From NCBI RefSeq assembly GCF_020733705.1, contig NZ_JAJFZM010000001.1, positions 434,001 through 498,000 on the forward strand: 64,000 nt of DNA. The letters are read 5' to 3'. The DNA is from Nocardia australiensis. GTDB lineage: Bacteria; Actinomycetota; Actinomycetes; Mycobacteriales; Mycobacteriaceae. The notes beneath the pieces were generated by a model. It saw only the letters and a program-made list of their open reading frames with translations, did not search any database and was not told where the DNA came from. Each line of letters begins with the position of its first letter. Position 1 is the stretch's first letter. The position numbers were made by a program, and so were the translations under genes. Shown here one piece after another: positions 62,874 to 64,000 of the stretch.

Positions 62874-63850
62874 CCGCGTCATGGACCGACAATCAGAAGA
62901 ACCTGATGCTCTTCTCGGGGCGCGCTCATCCTGAGCTTGCCGAGCAAGTCGCCAAAGAGCTCGACGTTCACGTCACCCCGCAGACCGCGCGCGACTTCGC
63001 CAACGGCGAGATCTTCGTTCGGTTCGAAGAATCAGTCCGTGGATCCGATGCTTTTGTCCTGCAAAGCTTTCCAGCACCGTTGAACCAGTGGCTCATGGAA
63101 CAGCTCATCATGATCGACGCGCTCAAGCGCGGCTCGGCCAAGCGGATCACCGCGGTGCTGCCGTTCTACCCGTACGCGCGCCAGGACAAGAAGCATCGCG
63201 GCCGTGAGCCCATCTCCGCTCGCCTCGTCGCCGACCTGCTGAAGACCGCGGGCGCCGATCGCATCATCACCGTCGACCTGCACACCGATCAGATCCAGGG
63301 CTTCTTCGACGGGCCGGTCGATCACATGCACGCCCAGTTGCAGCTCGCCGAGTACGTGCGCAACAACTACACCCTCGACCACATCACTGTGGTCTCCCCC
63401 GACTCCGGTCGCGTGCGCGTCGCGGAGAAGTGGGCGGATTCCTTCGGCGGTTCACCGCTGGCGTTCATCCACAAGACCCGCGACCCGCTGGTACCGAACC
63501 AGATCAAGGCCAACCGCGTGGTCGGCGATGTCGAGGGCCGCACCTGCATCCTGATCGACGACATGATCGACACCGGCGGCACCATCGCGGGCGCGGTCAA
63601 GGTGCTGAAAGAAGCGGGCGCCGGTGACGTTGTCATCGCCGCCACCCACGGTGTTCTCAGCGCCCCCGCCGCCGAGCGCCTAGCCGCTTGCGGCGCCAAG
63701 GAAGTGGTGGTCACCAACACGCTGCCGATCAGCGAGGACAAGAAGTTCCCGCAGCTGACGGTGCTGTCCATTGCTCCGCTGCTGGCCCGCACCATCCGCG
63801 AGGTCTTCGAAAACGGTTCGGTCACAGGCCTTTTCAACGGCAACGCCTGA
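62870..63850 (+). CDS. prs: Ribose-phosphate pyrophosphokinase (PRPP synthetase)
   Basis: Makes PRPP from ribose 5-phosphate and ATP. The 326 residues include [40 protein letters not shown], the catalytic loop [20 protein letters not shown], the PRPP signature [17 protein letters not shown] and the ribose-phosphate loop [13 protein letters not shown]. The start is GTG, overlapping glmU. PRPP feeds nucleotides and, in this order, arabinan cell-wall synthesis. Confidence 0.97.
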   Translation: MTASWTDNQKNLMLFSGRAHPELAEQVAKELDVHVTPQTARDFANGEIFVRFEESVRGSDAFVLQSFPAPLNQWLMEQLIMIDALKRGSAKRITAVLPFYPYARQDKKHRGREPISARLVADLLKTAGADRIITVDLHTDQIQGFFDGPVDHMHAQLQLAEYVRNNYTLDHITVVSPDSGRVRVAEKWADSFGGSPLAFIHKTRDPLVPNQIKANRVVGDVEGRTCILIDDMIDTGGTIAGAVKVLKEAGAGDVVIAATHGVLSAPAAERLAACGAKEVVVTNTLPISEDKKFPQLTVLSIAPLLARTIREVFENGSVTGLFNGNA

Positions 63851-63861
63851 CAGACCACTCG

Positions 63862-63895
63862 ACGGCGGCCCGGACGCATACGTCCGGGCCGCCGT
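63862..63895 (+). terminator. Strong hairpin after prs
   Basis: A stem of about 15 bp, ACGGCGGCCCGGACG against CGTCCGGGCCGCCGT, with a four-base loop and a following TTGT, 12 bases after the prs stop. Confidence 0.8.
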
Positions 63896-63906
63896 TGTCG
63901 TTGCTG

Positions 63907-64000
63907 GTGCCGATAACCATAGAAACGGGACATGGGGGACACCACCATGCGATCATCGGGCTGGTTGTGGTTTGGGTATTTCTGAACGCGGCGACGTCCA
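63907..64000 (+). CDS. Possible start of a small membrane protein (runs off the right edge)
   Basis: From a GTG at 63907 a frame stays open to the window end and encodes a His-rich stretch followed by a hydrophobic segment AIIGLVVVWVFLNAATS. Another frame gives a 12-codon ORF from ATG 63944. Without downstream sequence neither can be confirmed. Confidence 0.25.
   Translation, partial: MPITIETGHGGHHHAIIGLVVVWVFLNAATS

Overview
The window is high-GC actinobacterial DNA, most likely from Nocardia or a close relative in the Mycobacteriales. The evidence is the codon bias, the many GTG starts, the family content, and a backbone whose gene order matches M. tuberculosis Rv1017c-Rv1026: prs, glmU, tRNA-Gln, TetR, mfd, mazG, lpqU, eno, an FtsB/DivIC-like gene, a DUF501 gene and ppx. 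The genus is inferred from gene content; no rRNA is present.

Layout. Positions 1-3180 hold the 3' end-truncated LysR gene and mmsBA (valine catabolism). 3414-6204 pairs a HypX/HoxX-like protein with an MHYT membrane sensor. 6795-18003 is a catabolic cluster bounded by two TetR genes: acyl-CoA synthetase, single-chain acyl-CoA carboxylase, three SDRs, an ACAD11-like dehydrogenase and an APH-type kinase. An identical TTGACGTCAA operator core lies in front of both of its transcription units. 18098-18983 is an HxlR/RidA divergent pair. 19088-25860 is a P450 regulon: CoA ligase, 3Fe-4S ferredoxin, ferredoxin reductase, TetR, P450, thiolase-like protein and DUF35 protein. Three copies of one 20-bp operator mark its promoters.

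25861-32180 is a degraded, AT-richer stretch. It holds an OYE-family gene, gene remnants, a complete IS3/IS407-type element (28513-29794, 4-bp CGGG target duplication) inserted in a type VII-secretion-like pseudogene, a MarR/VOC pair with two perfect operators, a membrane protein and a tRNA with a UAA anticodon. 32258-35977 has an APC permease, a POT peptide transporter and an SRPBCC protein.

35986-40643 (ppx, DUF501, ftsB-like, eno, lpqU) and 54398-63850 (mazG, mfd, two TetR genes, tRNA-Gln, glmU, prs) are the conserved backbone. Compared with M. tuberculosis this backbone is split between lpqU and mazG by about 13.7 kb. The insert carries the most interesting locus: a divergent cluster around two IdeR/DtxR-type iron boxes (45706-45803). 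Leftward it encodes a complete Opp/Nik-type ABC importer (lipoprotein, two permeases, one fused double ATPase). Rightward it encodes a clavaminate-synthase-like dioxygenase, an SbnB-like dehydrogenase, a PLP decarboxylase-fold enzyme, an SbnA-like synthase and a MATE exporter. This reads as a 2,3-diaminopropionate-based metallophore made without NRPS or NIS synthetase, with its own export and re-import. TerD, a split-barrel flavin protein and an NlpC/P60 hydrolase fill the rest of the insert.
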